Assembly: GCA_016801845.1 (NCBI GenBank)
Contig: CM028913.1
Location: 1-64,000 of the forward strand
Reading direction: 5' to 3'
Source: Polydactylus sextarius
Taxonomy: Eukaryota > Chordata > Actinopteri > Polynemidae
Length of the DNA: 64,000 nt
Shown here piece after piece: positions 20,702 through 34,622 of the stretch. The translations under genes and the position numbers were made by a program. The notes below the pieces were generated by a model, which was given only the letters and a program-made list of their open reading frames with translations, searched no databases and was not told the DNA's origin. Position 1 is the stretch's first letter. Each line of letters opens with the position of its first letter.

Positions 20702-20806
20702 ATGATGGACCAGACATTTTCTTTGCAGCGCAAAGAAATTGTGGAAGAACAACCTCTGGTCAAAGCGGTTATGGATCGCTAGACTGCACTGTTCACAATA
20801 AGTCAG
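20702..20806 (+). pseudogene. SAMD3-like gene, first coding exon
   Basis: ATG at 20702 (or 20705) opens MMDQTFSLQRKEIVEEQPLV, then KAVMDR, an in-frame TAG (20780-20782), TALFTISQ, and a GTATGG donor after 20806. This is the start of the SAMD3-like proteins (often annotated sterile alpha motif domain-containing protein 3-like) that are multicopy in fish; the usual text at the stop is R-W-P-ALFT, so the stop replaces a Trp. The next exon appears at 21,036 and is repeated through the array. Family recognised from recalled consensus, function unknown. Confidence 0.6.
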
Positions 20807-21035
20807 GTATGGCCCACTTACTGAACCACACCTCAAGTAATCATTATTTTCATTGTAGCTTACTCTGTTGTTTCATTAGATTCGTTTAATGCTTAATTGA
20901 TCACAAGTTACAGGAATCTGGGCATTACTTTTTGAGAAATGTATGATATATGACCGTAAAATAGACTATTGGCATTTAATGACTACAATGATGGATGTGT
21001 GTTGTTTTTGTTGTTTTTTTTTTTTTTTGATTAAG

Positions 21036-22319
21036 GTTTTTGCCAAGTTCTACAGAGTTGCCAGTAAGAGTCTCAAGAAAGACTTCTATGGGCCACCATA
21101 TCACTCGTCTCATTGACTTCTTCAAATCCAGAAAGGGAGTTGCTACTGCTACTACTTTGTACAACAACTACTAATTGATTCAATGGTTTTAACACATATA
21201 CACATTTTTTTTTTTTTTCTCAAAATAGCTTTCTGCTTGTTTTCTTGTCATCTTTTCCATGAGACCAATGAGATCACCACAACACGCGCTGCTGTCCTAC
21301 AATGTCTGCCCCTGTATGTTTGAGATAATTCCAGCGAATTCCTCCTCAGCTGTTCAGTAAGTATTGAAATAATGATGATCATATGACCTTCATACAGTGC
21401 ACATTTTAGGACATCATCAGACCTCAGGTTCATTTCTCAAATTTCAGTAAAAATAACATTGTTCAGGTATCGTAATTTAAAAAAAAAAAAAAAAAACTTG
21501 AACCACTGATTTCATGCCATTTCCAGTAAATTAATTTTGCACAGCACCCATTCCTTATAGGATACATACTTGAAATTAAATAATAATGGTTTTGTTTTGT
21601 TCTGTTTTGGGTTTAAATGTCAAAAAAATTTTTTTTTTTTTATTTTTTTATTTTTTTTTTTTTTTGAAAATGTGCACCTACACTGTTTGACCTGATGTTG
21701 TTTGGTGTATTTGGCTTGAGGCTGCTTGGTCTGAAACTGTTTTTGCTTAAGGTCGATTTGAATTATGATTCCTGCAGATCAGTTTGATTAGTGAACACAC
21801 TATAGCCGTGGTCCGGGTCATATCATCCTACCTAAATTTATTTATATTCTTTTATTTTGAGCATGGGATTCGGACACTGTAGATGACTTCACCCAGTTGC
21901 CTGTTGGGGTTCTTAGAGTCATGGCTGAGGTCACGCCACCATAGGCGAGCGGCATTGCAATCATCCTTGAAGGAAACATTGTCATGGATGAGATTTCCAC
22001 AACCTCTCAAGCACTTTGTCTTCTGTTTGGCTTGATATATGCACTCCATCTGGATTACCCGAAGGTATGAAGAACACTTTTGAGTTCATCCAGAAGATAC
22101 TGTTGAACCTCATACGACAAAAGCTCAGCCCAAAACCGCAGACATTAAAAATTGCTCTTTTGGCTAGATGTTGTGGTTAGGGATAGCTATACTGGTTGTC
22201 TACATACGTTTGATGTGATTATGATGGAGCTGAACAGTTAAACAAAACATTATTGAATATTTGATGCCTTAATTTTTATCCACGTGAATATTATATTTTA
22301 CTGACATTTTTTAGTTCAG
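21036..22319 (+). pseudogene. SAMD3-like exon unit 1 (gene-proximal)
   Basis: The only unit preceded by GATTAAG rather than TTTTTTAGTTCAG, so it retains the original intron-1 acceptor; later units have the duplication junction there. Exon (a) 21036 onward, exon (b) about 21,256-21,357, exon (c) about 21,875-22,150. The downstream long T/A tracts (21,480; 21,630) are intronic. Confidence 0.6.
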
Positions 22320-22737
22320 GTTTTTGCCAAGTTCTACAGAGTTGCCAGTAAGAGTCTCAAGAAAGACTTCTATGGGCCACCATATCACTCGTCTCATTGA
22401 CTTCTTCAAATCCAGAAAGGGAGTTGCTACTGCTACTACTTTGTACAACAACTACTAATTGATTCAATGTTGTAACACATATACACAATAGCTTTCTGCT
22501 TGTTTTCTTGTCATCTTTTCCATGAGACCAATGAGATCACCACAACACAGCGCTGCTGTCCTACAATGTCTGCCCCTGTATGTTTGAGATAATTCCAGCG
22601 AATTCTCCTCCTCAGCTGTTCAGTAAGTATTGAAATAATGATGATCATATGACCTTCATACAGTGCACATTTTAGGACATCATCAGACCTCAGGTTCATT
22701 TCTCAAATTTCAGTAAAAATAACATTGTTCAGGTATC

Positions 22738-22770
<33 letters not shown>

Positions 22771-25700
22771 TGAACCACTGATTTCATGCCATTTCCAGTA
22801 AATTAATTTTGCACAGCACCCATTCCTTATAGGATACATACTTGAAATTAAATAATAATGGTTTTGTTTTGTTCTGTTTTGGGTTTAAATGTCAAAAAAA
22901 GATTTTTTTTATTTATTTATTTATTTTTTTTTTTTTTTGAAAATGTGCACCTACACTGTTTGACCTGATGTTGTTTGGTGTATTTGGCTTGAGGCTGCTT
23001 GGTCTGAACTGTTTTGCTTAAGGTCGATTTGAATTATGATTCCTGCAGATCAGTTTGATTAGTGAACACACTATAGCCGTGGTCGGGTCATATCATCCTA
23101 CCTAAATTTATTTATATTCTTTTATTTTGAGCATGGGATTCGGACACTGTAGATGACTTCACCCAGTTGCCTGTTGGGGTTCTTAGAGTCATGGCTGAGG
23201 TCACGCCACCATAGGCGAGCGGCATTGCAATCATCCTTGAAGGAAACATTGTCATGGATGAGATTTCCACAACCTCTCAAGCACTTTGTCTTCTGTTTGG
23301 CTTGATATATGCACTCCATCTGGATTACCCGAAGGTATGAAGAACACTTTTGAGTTCATCCAGAAGATACTGTTGAACCTCATACGACAAAAGCTCAGCC
23401 CAAAACCGCAGACATTAAAAATTGCTCTTTTGGCTAGATGTTGTGGTTAGGGATAGCTATACTGGTTGTCTACATACGTTTGATGTGATTATGATGGAGC
23501 TGAACAGTTAAACAAAACATTATTGAATATTTGATGCCTTAATTTTTATCCACGTGAATATTATATTTTACTGACATTTTTTAGTTCAGGTTTTTGCCAA
23601 GTTCTACAGAGTTGCCAGTAAGAGTCTCAAGAAAGACTTCTATGGGCCACCATATCACTCGTCTCATTGACTTCTTCAAATCCAGAAAGGGAGTTGCTAC
23701 TGCTACTACTTTGTACAACAACTACTAATTGATTCAATGTTGTAACACATATACACAATAGCTTTCTGCTTGTTTTCTTGTCATCTTTTCCATGAGACCA
23801 ATGAGATCACCACCACAACACAGCGCTGCTGTCCTACAATGTCTGCCCCTGTATGTTTGAGATAATTCCAGCGAATTCTTCCTCAGCTGTTCAGTAAGTA
23901 TTGAAATAATGATGATCATATGACCTTCATACAGTGCACATTTTAGGACATCATCAGACCTCAGGTTCATTTCTCAAATTTCAGTAAAAATAACATTGTT
24001 CAGGTATCGTAATTAAAAAAAAAAAAAAAAAAAAAAAACTTGAACCACTGATTTCATGCCATTTCCAGTAAATTAATTTTGCACAGCACCCATTCCTTAT
24101 AGGATACATACTTGAAATTTAATAATAATGGTTTTGTTTTGTTCTGTTTTGGGTTTAAATGTCAAAAAAGATTTTTTTTTTATTTTTTATTTATTTTTTT
24201 TTTTTTTTTTTTTTGAAAATGTGCACCTACACTGTTTGACCTGATGTTGTTTGGTGTATTTGGCTTGAGGCTGCTTGGTCTGAAACTGTTTTGCTTAAGG
24301 TCGATTTGAATTATGATTCCTGCAGATCAGTTTGATTAGTGAACACACTATAGCCGTGGTCGGGTCATATCATCCTACCTAAATTTATTTATATTCTTTT
24401 ATTTTGAGCATGGGATTCGGACACTGTAGATGACTTCACCCAGTTGCCTGTTGGGGTTCTTAGAGTCATGGCTGAGGTCACGCCACCATAGGCGAGCGGC
24501 ATTGCAATCATCCTTGAAGGAAACATTGTCATGGATGAGATTTCCACAACCTCTCAAGCACTTTGTCTTCTGTTTGGCTTGATATATGCACTCCATCTGG
24601 ATTACCCGAAGGTATAAGAAGAAACACTTGAGTTCATCCAGAAGATACTGTTGAACCTCGCATACGACAAAAGCTCAGCCCAAAAACCGCAGACATTAAA
24701 AATTGCTCTTTTGGCTAGATGTTGTGGTTAGGGATAGCTATACTGGTTGTCTACATACGTTTGATGTGATTATGATGGAGCTGAACAGTTAAACAAAACA
24801 TTATTGAATATTTGATGCCTTAATTTTTATCCACGTGAATATTATATTTTACTGACATTTTTTAGTTCAGGTTTTTGCCAAGTTCTACAGAGTTGCCAGT
24901 AAGAGTCTCAAGAAAGAAAGACTTCTATGGGCCACCATATCACTCGTCTCATTGACTTCTTCAAATCCAGAAAGGGAGTTGCTACTGCTACTACTTTGTA
25001 CAACAACTACTAATTGATTCAATGTTGTAACACATATACACAATAGCTTTCTGCTTGTTTTCTTGTCATCTTTTCCATGAGACCAATGAGATCACCACAA
25101 CACACGCGCTGCTGTCCTACAATGTCTGCCCCTGTATGTTTGAGATAATTCCAGCGAATTCTTCCTCAGCTGTTCAGTAAGTATTGAAATAATGATGATC
25201 ATATGACCTTCATACAGTGCACATTTTAGGACATCATCAGACCTCAGGTTCATTTCTCAAATTTCAGTAAAAATAACATTGTTCAGGTATCGTAATTAAA
25301 AAAAAAAAAAAAAAAAAAAAACTTGAACCACTGATTTCATGCCATTTCCAGTAAATTAATTTTGCACAGCACCCATTCCTTATAGGATACATACTTGAAA
25401 TTAAATAATAATGGTTTTGTTTTGTTCTGTTTTGGGTTTAAATGTCAAAAAGAGATTTTTTTTTTTTTTTTATTTTTTTTTTTTTTTGAAAATGTGCACC
25501 TACACTGTTTGACCTGATGTTGTTTGGTGTATTTGGCTTGAGGCTGCTTGGTCTGAAACTGTTTTTGCTTAAGGTCGATTTGAATTATGATTCCTGCAGA
25601 TCAGTTTGATTAGTGAACACACTATATAGCCGTGGTCGGGTCATATCATCCTACCTAAATTTATTTATATTCTTTTATTTTGAGCATGGGATTCGGACAC

Positions 25701-28670
25701 TGTAGATGACTTCACCCAGTTGCCTGTTGGGGTTCTTAGAGTCATGGCTGAGGTCACGCCACCATAGAGGCGAGCGGCATTGCAATCATCCTTGAAGGAA
25801 ACATTGTCATGGATGAGATTTCCACAACCTCTCAAGCACTTTGTCTTCTGTTTGGCTTGATATATGCACTCCATCTGGATTACCCGAAGGTATGAAGAAC
25901 ACTTTTGAGTTCATCCAGAAGATACTGTTGACCTCATACGACAAAAGCTCAGCCCAAAACCGCAGACATTAAAAATTGCTCTTTTGGCTAGATGTTGTGG
26001 TTAGGGATAGCTATACTGGTTGTCTACATACGTTTGATGTGATTATGATGGAGCTGAACAGTTAAACAAAACATTATTGAATATTTGATGCCTTAATTTT
26101 TATCCACGTGAATATTATATTTTACTGACATTTTTTAGTTCAGGTTTTTGCCAAGTTCTACAGAGTTGCCAGTAAGAGTCTCAAGAAAGACTTCTATGGG
26201 CCACCATATCACTCGTCTCATTGACTTCTTCAAATCCAGAAAGGGAGTTGCTACTGCTACTACTTTGTACAACAACTACTAATTGATTCAATGTTGTAAC
26301 ACATATACACAATAGCTTTCTGCTTGTTTTCTTGTCATCTTTTCCATGAGACCAATGAGATCACCACACACGCGCTGCTGTCCTACAATGTCTGCCCCTG
26401 TATGTTTGAGATAATTCCAGCGAATTCTTCCTCAGCTGTTCAGTAAGTATTGAAATAATGATGATCATATGACCTTCATACAGTGCACATTTTAGGACAT
26501 CATCAGACCTCAGGTTCATTTCTCAAATTTCAGTAAAAATAACATTGTTCAGGTATCGTAAAAAAAAAAAAAAAAAAAAACTTGAACCACTGATTTCATG
26601 CCATTTCCAGTAAATTAATTTTGCACAGCACCCATTCCTTATAGGATACATACTTGAAATTAAATAATAATGGTTTTGTTTTGTTCTGTTTTGGGTTTAA
26701 ATGTCAAAAAAGAGATTTTTTTTTTTTTTTTTTTATTTATTTTTTTTTTTTTTTGAAAATGTGCACCTACACTGTTTGACCTGATGTTGTTTGGTGTATT
26801 TGGCTTGAGGCTGCTTGGTCTGAAACTGTTTTGCTTAAGGTCGATTTGAATTATGATTCCTGCAGATCAGTTTGATTAGTGAACACACTATAGCCGTGGT
26901 CGGGTCATATCATCCTACCTAAATTTATTTATATTCTTTTATTTTGAGCATGGGATTCGGACACTGTAGATGACTTCACCCAGTTGCCTGTTGGGGTTCT
27001 TAGAGTCATGGCTGAGGTCACGCCACCATAGGCGAGCGGCATTGCAATCATCCTTGAAGGAAACATTGTCATGGATGAGATTTCCACAACCTCTCAAGCA
27101 CTTTGTCTTCTGTTTGGCTTGATATAATGCACTCCATCTGGATTACCCGAAGGTATGAAGAACACTTTTGAGTTCATCCAGAAGATACTGTTGAACCTCG
27201 CACGACAAAAGCTCAGCCCAAAACCGCAGACATTAAAAATTGCTCTTTTGGCTAGATGTTGTGGTTAGGGATAGCTATACTGGTTGTCTACATACGTTTG
27301 ATGTGATTATGATGGAGCTGAACAGTTAAACAAAACATTATTGAATATTTGATGCCTTAATTTTTATCCACGTGAATATTATATTTTACTGACATTTTTT
27401 AGTTCAGGTTTTTGCCAAGTTCTACAGAGTTGCCAGTAAGAGTCTCAAGAAAGACTTCTATGGGCCACCATATCACTCGTCTCATTGACTTCTTCAAATC
27501 CAGAAAGGGAGTTGCTACTGCTACTACTTTGTACAACAACTACTAATTGATTCAATGTTGTAACACATATACACAATAGCTTTCTGCTTGTTTTCTTGTC
27601 ATCTTTTCCATGAGACCAATGAGATCACCACCACAACACGCGCTGCTGTCCTACAATGTCTGCCCCTGTATGTTTGAGATAATTCCAGCGAATTCCTCCT
27701 CAGCTGTTCAGTAAGTATTGAAATAATGATGATCATATGACCTTCATACAGTGCATTTTAGGACATCATCAGACCTCAGGTTCATTTCTCAAATTTCAGT
27801 AAAAATAACATTGTTCAGGTATCGTAATTAAAAAAAAAAAAAAAAAAAAAAACTTGAACCACTGATTTCATGCCATTTCCAGTAAATTAATTTTGCACAG
27901 CACCCATTCCTTATAGGATACATACTTGAAATTAAATAATAATGGTTTTGTTTTGTTCTGTTTTGGGTTTAAATGTCAAAAAAAGATTTTTTTTTTTTTT
28001 TTATTTTTTTTTTTTTTTTTGAAAATGTGCACCTACACTGTTTGACCTGATGTTGTTTGGTGTATTTGGCTTGAGGCTGCTTGGTCTGAAACTGTTTTTG
28101 CTTAAGGTCGATTTGAATTATGATTCCTGCAGATCAGTTTGATTAGTGAACACACTATAGCCGTGGTCGGGTCATATCATCCTACCTAAATTTATTTATA
28201 TTCTTTTATTTTGAGCATGGGATTCGGGACACTGTAGATGACTTCACCCAGTTGCCTGTTGGGGTTCTTAGAGTCATGGCTGAGGTCACGCCACCATAGG
28301 CGAGCGGCATTGCAATCATCCTTGAAGGAAACATTGTCATGGATGAGATTTCCACAACCTCTCAAGCACTTTGTCTTCTGTTTGGCTTGATATATGCACT
28401 CCATCTGGATTACCCGAAGGTATGAAGAACACTTTTGAGTTCATCCAGAAGATACTGTTGAACCTCGCATACGACAAAAGCTCAGCCCAAAACCGCAGAC
28501 ATTAAAAATTGCTCTTTTGGCTAGATGTTGTGGTTAGGGATAGCTATACTGGTTGTCTACATACGTTTGATGTGATTATGATGGAGCTGAACAGTTAAAC
28601 AAAACATTATTGAATATTTGATGCCTTAATTTTTATCCACGTGAATATTATATTTTACTGACATTTTTTA

Positions 28671-29188
28671 ATGGAAAATAAATTGTGGTTTTCATAATGT
28701 CATCTGGTGATTTTTATTTTAAAGTTAGCTAAACTAAGGTATGTTAAGTGCTTTTCGTTTAAAATTATGTACTGCTTACTTACTTTGACACAGTATATTA
28801 AGTTTATGTGACTAATCTTAAATTCAGTCAACCTTAGTGAAGTGGATTACACTAATATCGTTGAATGTAGTTAAATACAAATGTCAAGAAATGGCCATTT
28901 GTTTTGGCATGATTAAGTTAATGTAACTCAATGTATTTGAGTTGTAGCACTTGATTTGAATTTAACAATACTGAGAGACATGAGGTATGCACAACTTCAA
29001 AACTTTAAAATAATTTGACACTACTTCACACAATTAAATTTGTTTCCTTAGTTTTCCCAAGGTAATCGGTTTCCTAAATTTCTTTAAGTAAATTCAACTT
29101 GTTAGAATTTGCAGTGCAATTAGTGACATTTGTGTGCTTGCTTTAATGTGTAATAATTGTATTGTGTGTTTTTTTTCTGCACAGGTGG

Positions 29189-29266
<78 letters not shown>

Positions 29267-30384
29267 TGTAACACATATACACAATAGCTTTCTGCTTGTT
29301 TTCTTGTCATCTTTTCCATGAGACCAATGAGATCACCACAACACGGCGCTGCTGTCCTACAATGTCTGCCCCTGTATGTTTGAGATAATTCCAGCGAATT
29401 CTTCCTCAGCTGTTCAGTAAGTATTGAAATAATGATGATCATATGACCTTCATACAGTGCACATTTAGGACATCATCAGACCTCAGGTTCATTTCTCAAA
29501 TTTCAGTAAAAATAACATTGTTCAGGTATCGTAATAAAAAAAAAAAAAAAAAAAAAAAAACTTGAACCACTGATTTCATGCCATTTCCAGTAAATTAATT
29601 TTACACAGCACCCATTCCTTATAGGATACATACTTGAAATTAAATAATAATGGTTTTGTTTTGTTCTGTTTTGGGTTTAAATGTCAAAAAAAGAGATTTT
29701 TTTTTATTTATTTATTTTTTTTTTTTTTTTGAAAATGTGCACCTACACTGTTTGACCTGATGTTGTTTGGTGTATTTGGCTTGAGGCTGCTTGGTCTGAA
29801 ACTGTTTTGCTTAAGGTCGATTTGAATTATGATTCCTGCAGATCAGTTTGATTAGTGAACACACTATAGCCGTGGTCGGGTCATATCATCCTACCTAAAT
29901 TTATTTATATTCTTTTATTTTGAGCATGGGATTCGGACACTGTAGATGACTTCACCCAGTTGCCTGTTGGGGTTCTTAGAGTCATGGCTGAGGTCACGCC
30001 ACCATAGGCGAGCGGCATTGCAATCATCCTTGAAGGAAACATTGTCATGGATGAGATTTCCACAACCTCTCAAGCACTTTGTCTTCTGTTTGGCTTGATA
30101 TATATGCACTCCATCTGGATTACCCGAAGGTATGAAGAACACTTTTGAGTTCATCCAGAAGATACTGTTGAACCTCATACGACAAAAGCTCAGCCCAAAA
30201 CCGCAGACATTAAAAATTGCTCTTTTGGCTAGATGTTGTGGTTAGGGATAGCTATACTGGTTGTCTACATACGTTTGATGTGATTATGATGGAGCTGAAC
30301 AGTTAAACAAAACATTATTGAATATTTGATGCCTTAATTTTTATCCACGTGAATATTATATTTTACTGACATTTTTTAGTTCAG
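28671..30384 (+). repeat. Chimeric array unit with 3'-flank-like insert and (CAA)n
   Basis: At 28,670 the normal junction ACATTTTTTAG is replaced by ACATTTTTTAATGGAAAATAAA, which contains an AATAAA and probably continues the true 3' flank of the SAMD3-like gene. About 500 bp of AT-rich unique sequence follows, then a (CAA) tract of about 25 repeats at 29,191-29,265, then the standard unit resumes at ACACATATACACAATAG, lacking exon (a). Confidence 0.7.
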
Positions 30385-30801
30385 GTTTTTGCCAAGTTCT
30401 ACAGAGTTGCCAGTAAGAGTCTCAAGAAAGACTTCTATGGGCCACCATATCACTCGTCTCATTGACTTCTTCAAATCCAGAAAGGGAGTTGCTACTGCTA
30501 CTACTTTGTACAACAACTACTAATTGATTCAATGTTGTAACACATATACACAATAGCTTTCTGCTTGCTTTTTCTTGTCATCTTTTCCATGAGACCAATG
30601 AGATCACCACAACACGCGCTGCTGTCCTACAATGTCTGCCCCTGTATGTTTGAGATAATTCCAGCGAATTCTTCCTCAGCTGTTCAGTAAGTATTGAAAT
30701 AATGATGATCATATGACCTTCATACAGTGCACATTTTAGGACATCATCAGACCTCAGGTTCATTTCTCAAATTTCAGTAAAAATAACATTGTTCAGGTAT
30801 C

Positions 30802-30833
<32 letters not shown>

Positions 30834-33351
30834 CTTGAACCACTGATTTCATGCCATTTCCAGTAAATTAATTTTGCACAGCACCCATTCCTTATAGGAT
30901 ACATACTTGAAATTAAATAATAATGGTTTTGTTTTGTTCTGTTTTGGGTTTAAATGTCAAAAAAGAGATTTTTTTTTTTTATTTATTTATTTTTTTTTTT
31001 TTTTTTTTGAAAATGTGCACCTACACTGTTTGACCTGATGTTGTTTGGTGTATTTGGCTTGAGGCTGCTTGGTCTGAAACTGTTTTGCTTAAGGTCGATT
31101 TGAATTATGATTCCTGCAGATCAGTTTGATTAGTGAACACACTATAGCCGTGGTCGGGTCATATCATCCTACCTAAATTTATTTATATTCTTTTTTATTT
31201 TGAGCATGGGATTCGGACACTGTAGATGACTTCACCCAGTTGCCTGTTGGGGTTCTTAGAGTCATGGCTGAGGTCACGCCACCATAGGCGAGCGGCATTG
31301 CAATCATCCTTGAAGGAAACATTGTCATGGATGAGATTTCCACAACCTCTCAAGCACTTTGTCTTCTGTTTGGCTTGATATATGCACTCCATCTGGATTA
31401 CCCGAAGGTATGAAGAACACTTTTGAGTTCATCCAGAAGATACTGTTGAACCTCGCATACGACGAAAAGCTCAGCCCAAAACCGCAGACATTAAAAATTG
31501 CTCTTTTGGCTAGATGTTGTGGTTAGGGATAGCTATACTGGTTGTCTACATACGTTTGATGTGATTATGATGGAGCTGAACAGTTAAACAAAACATTATT
31601 GAATATTTGATGCCTTAATTTTTATCCACGTGAATATTATATTTTACTGACATTTTTTAGTTCAGGTTTTTGCCAAGTTCTACAGAGTTGCCAGTAAGAG
31701 TCTCAAGAAAGACTTCTATGGGCCACCATATCACTCGTCTCATTGACTTCTTCAAATCCAGAAAGGGAGTTGCTACTGCTACTACTTTGTACAACAACTA
31801 CTAATTGATTCAATGTTGTAACACATATACACAATAGCTTTCTGCTTGTTTTCTTGTCATCTTTTCCATGAGACCAATGAGATCACCACAACACGCGCTG
31901 CTGTCCTACAATGTCTGCCCCTGTATGTTTGAGATAATTCCAGCGAATTCTTCCTCAGCTGTTCAGTAAGTATTGAAATAATGATGATCATATGACCTTC
32001 ATACAGTGCACATTTTAGGACATCATCAGACCTCAGGTTCATTTCTCAAATTTCAGTAAAAATAACATTGTTCAGGTATCGTAAAAAAAAAAAAAAAAAA
32101 AAAAAAAACTTGAACCACTGATTTCATGCCATTTCCAGTAAATTAATTTTGCACAGCACCCATTCCTTATAGGATACATACTTGAAATTAAATAATAATG
32201 GTTTTGTTTTGTTCTGTTTTGGGTTTAAATGTCAAAAAAGAGATTTTTTTTTATTTATTTTATTTTATTTTTTTTTTGAAAATGTGCACCTACACTGTTT
32301 GACCTGATGTTGTTTGGTGTATTTGGCTTGAGGCTGCTTGGTCTGAAACTGTTTTGCTTAAGGTCGATTTGAATTATGATTCCTGCAGATCAGTTTGATT
32401 AGTGAACACACTATAGCCGTGGTCGGGTCATATCATCCTACCTAAATTTATTTATATTCTTTTATTTTGAGCATGGGATTCGGACACTGTAGATGACTTC
32501 ACCCAGTTGCCTGTTGGGGTTCTTAGAGTCATGGCTGAGGTCACGCCACCATAGGCGAGCGGCATTGCAATCATCCTTGAAGGAAACATTGTCATGGATG
32601 AGATTTCCACAACCTCTCAAGCACTTTGTCTTCTGTTTGGCTTGATATATGCACTCCATCTGGATTACCCGAAGGTATGAAGAACACTTTTGAGTTCATC
32701 CAGAAGATACTGTTGAACCTCATACGACAAAAGCTCAGCCCAAAACCGCAGACATTAAAAATTGCTCTTTTGGCTAGATGTTGTGGTTAGGGATAGCTAT
32801 ACTGGTTGTCTACATACGTTTGATGTGATTATGATGGAGCTGAACAGTTAAACAAAACATTATTGAATATTTGATGCCTTAATTTTTATCCACGTGAATA
32901 TTATATTTTACTGACATTTTTTAGTTCAGGTTTTTGCCAAGTTCTACAGAGTTGCCAGTAAGAGTCTCAAGAAAAGACTTCTATGGGCCACCATATCATA
33001 TCACTCGTCTCATTGACTTCTTCAAATCCAGAAAGGGAGTTGCTACTGCTACTACTTTGTACAACAACTACTAATTGATTCAATGTTGTAACACATATAC
33101 ACAATAGCTTTCTGCTTGTTTTCTTGTCATCTTTTCCATGAGACCAATGAGATCACCACAACACAGCGCTGCTGTCCTACAATGTCTGCCCTGTATGTTT
33201 GAGATAATTCCAGCGAATTCTTCCTCAGCTGTTCAGTAAGTATTGAAATAATGATGATCATATGACCTTCATACAGTGCACATTTAGGACATCATCAGAC
33301 CTCAGGTTCATTTCTCAAATTTCAGTAAAAATAACATTGTTCAGGTATCGT

Positions 33352-33382
<31 letters not shown>

Positions 33383-34622
33383 CTTGAACCACTGATTTCA
33401 TGCCATTTCCAGTAAATTAATTTTGCACAGCACCCATTCCTTATAGGATACATACTTGAAATTAAATAATAATGGTTTTGTTTTGTTCTGTTTTGGGTTT
33501 AAATGTCAAAAAATTTTTTTTTTTTTTTTTTTTATTTTTTTTTTTTTTTTGAAAATGTGCACCTACACTGTTTGACCTGATGTTGTTTGGTGTATTTGGC
33601 TTGAGGCTGCTTGGTCTGAAACTGTTTTTGCTTAAGGTCGATTTGAATTATGATTCCTGCAGATCAGTTTGATTAGTGAACACACTATAGCCGTGGTCGG
33701 GTCATATCATCCTACCTAAATTTATTTATATTCTTTTATTTTGAGCATGGGATTCGGACACTGTAGATGACTTCACCCAGTTGCCTGTTGGGGTTCTTAG
33801 AGTCATGGCTGAGGTCACGCCACCATAGGCGAGCGGCATTGCAATCATCCTTGAAGGAAACATTGTCATGGATGAGATTTCCACAACCTCTCAAGCACTT
33901 TGTCTTCTGTTTGGCTTGATATATGCACTCCATCTGGATTACCCGAAGGTATGAAGAACACTTTTGAGTTCATCCAGAAGATACTGTTGAACCTCATACG
34001 ACAAAAGCTCAGCCCAAAACCGCAGACATTAAAAATTGCTCTTTTGGCTAGATGTTGTGGTTAGGGATAGCTATACTGGTTGTCTACATACGTTTGATGT
34101 GATTATGATGGAGCTGAACAGTTAAACAAAACATTATTGAATATTTGATGCCTTAATTTTTATCCACGTGAATATTATATTTTACTGACATTTTTTAGTT
34201 CAGGTTTTGCCAAGTTCTACAGAGTTGCCAGTAAGAGTCTCAAGAAAAGACTTCTATGGGCCACCATATCACTCGTCTCATTGACTTCTTCAAATCCAGA
34301 AAGGGAGTTGCTACTGCTACTACTTTGTACAACAACTACTAATTGATTCAATGTTGTAACACATATACACAATAGCTTTCTGCTTGTTTTCTTGTCATCT
34401 TTTCCATGAGACCAATGAGATCACCACAACACGGCGCTGCTGTCCTACAATGTCTGCCCCTGTATGTTTGAGATAATTCCAGCGAATTCTTCCTCAGCTG
34501 TTCAGTAAGTATTGAAATAATGATGATCATATGACCTTCATACAGTGCACATTTAGGACATCATCAGACCTCAGGTTCATTTCTCAAATTTCAGTAAAAA
34601 TAACATTGTTCAGGTATCGTAA

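Larger units (their letters stand above)
21036..34622 (+). repeat. Tandem array of about 11 units of ~1.27 kb carrying SAMD3-like exons
   Basis: Units start at 21036, 22320, 23590, 24871, 26144, 27408, (28671 chimeric), 30385, 31666, 32930 and 34204 (partial, stops at 34,622). Lengths are 1,263-1,284 bp apart from the chimera. Each full unit has three exon-like parts on the plus strand. (a) After TTCAG: FAKFYRVASKSLKKDFYG, then a shift to HHITRLIDFFKSRKGVAT. (b) ITTTRAAVLQCLPLYV, stop, DNSSEF, with a GTAAGT donor. (c) VDDFTQLPVGVLRVMAEV, TAG, SGIAIILEGNIVMDEIS, LFGLIYALHLDYPK, one-base frameshift, MKNTFEFIQKILLNL. All three match the SAMD3-like C-terminal half. The same stops recur in every copy, so decay preceded amplification. 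The unit joins the gene's 3' flank to its intron 1. Confidence 0.85.

Noticed and set aside
29094..29282. Poly-Cys frame (and a poly-Leu frame) at 29.1-29.4 kb
   Set aside because: Artefact of translating the (CAA)n tract on the minus strand.
21852..33933. Recurring 65-aa minus-strand frames (MECIYQAKQKTK...) in the array, which look conserved
   Set aside because: They are the reverse strand of the SAMD3-like exon; the plus strand carries the family motifs (LPVGVLRVMAEV, LFGLIYALHLDYPK). Repetition of the unit alone explains the conservation.
21036..34622. CRISPR-like or satellite array
   Set aside because: Units are 1.27 kb with exon-like content and no short repeat-spacer pattern.
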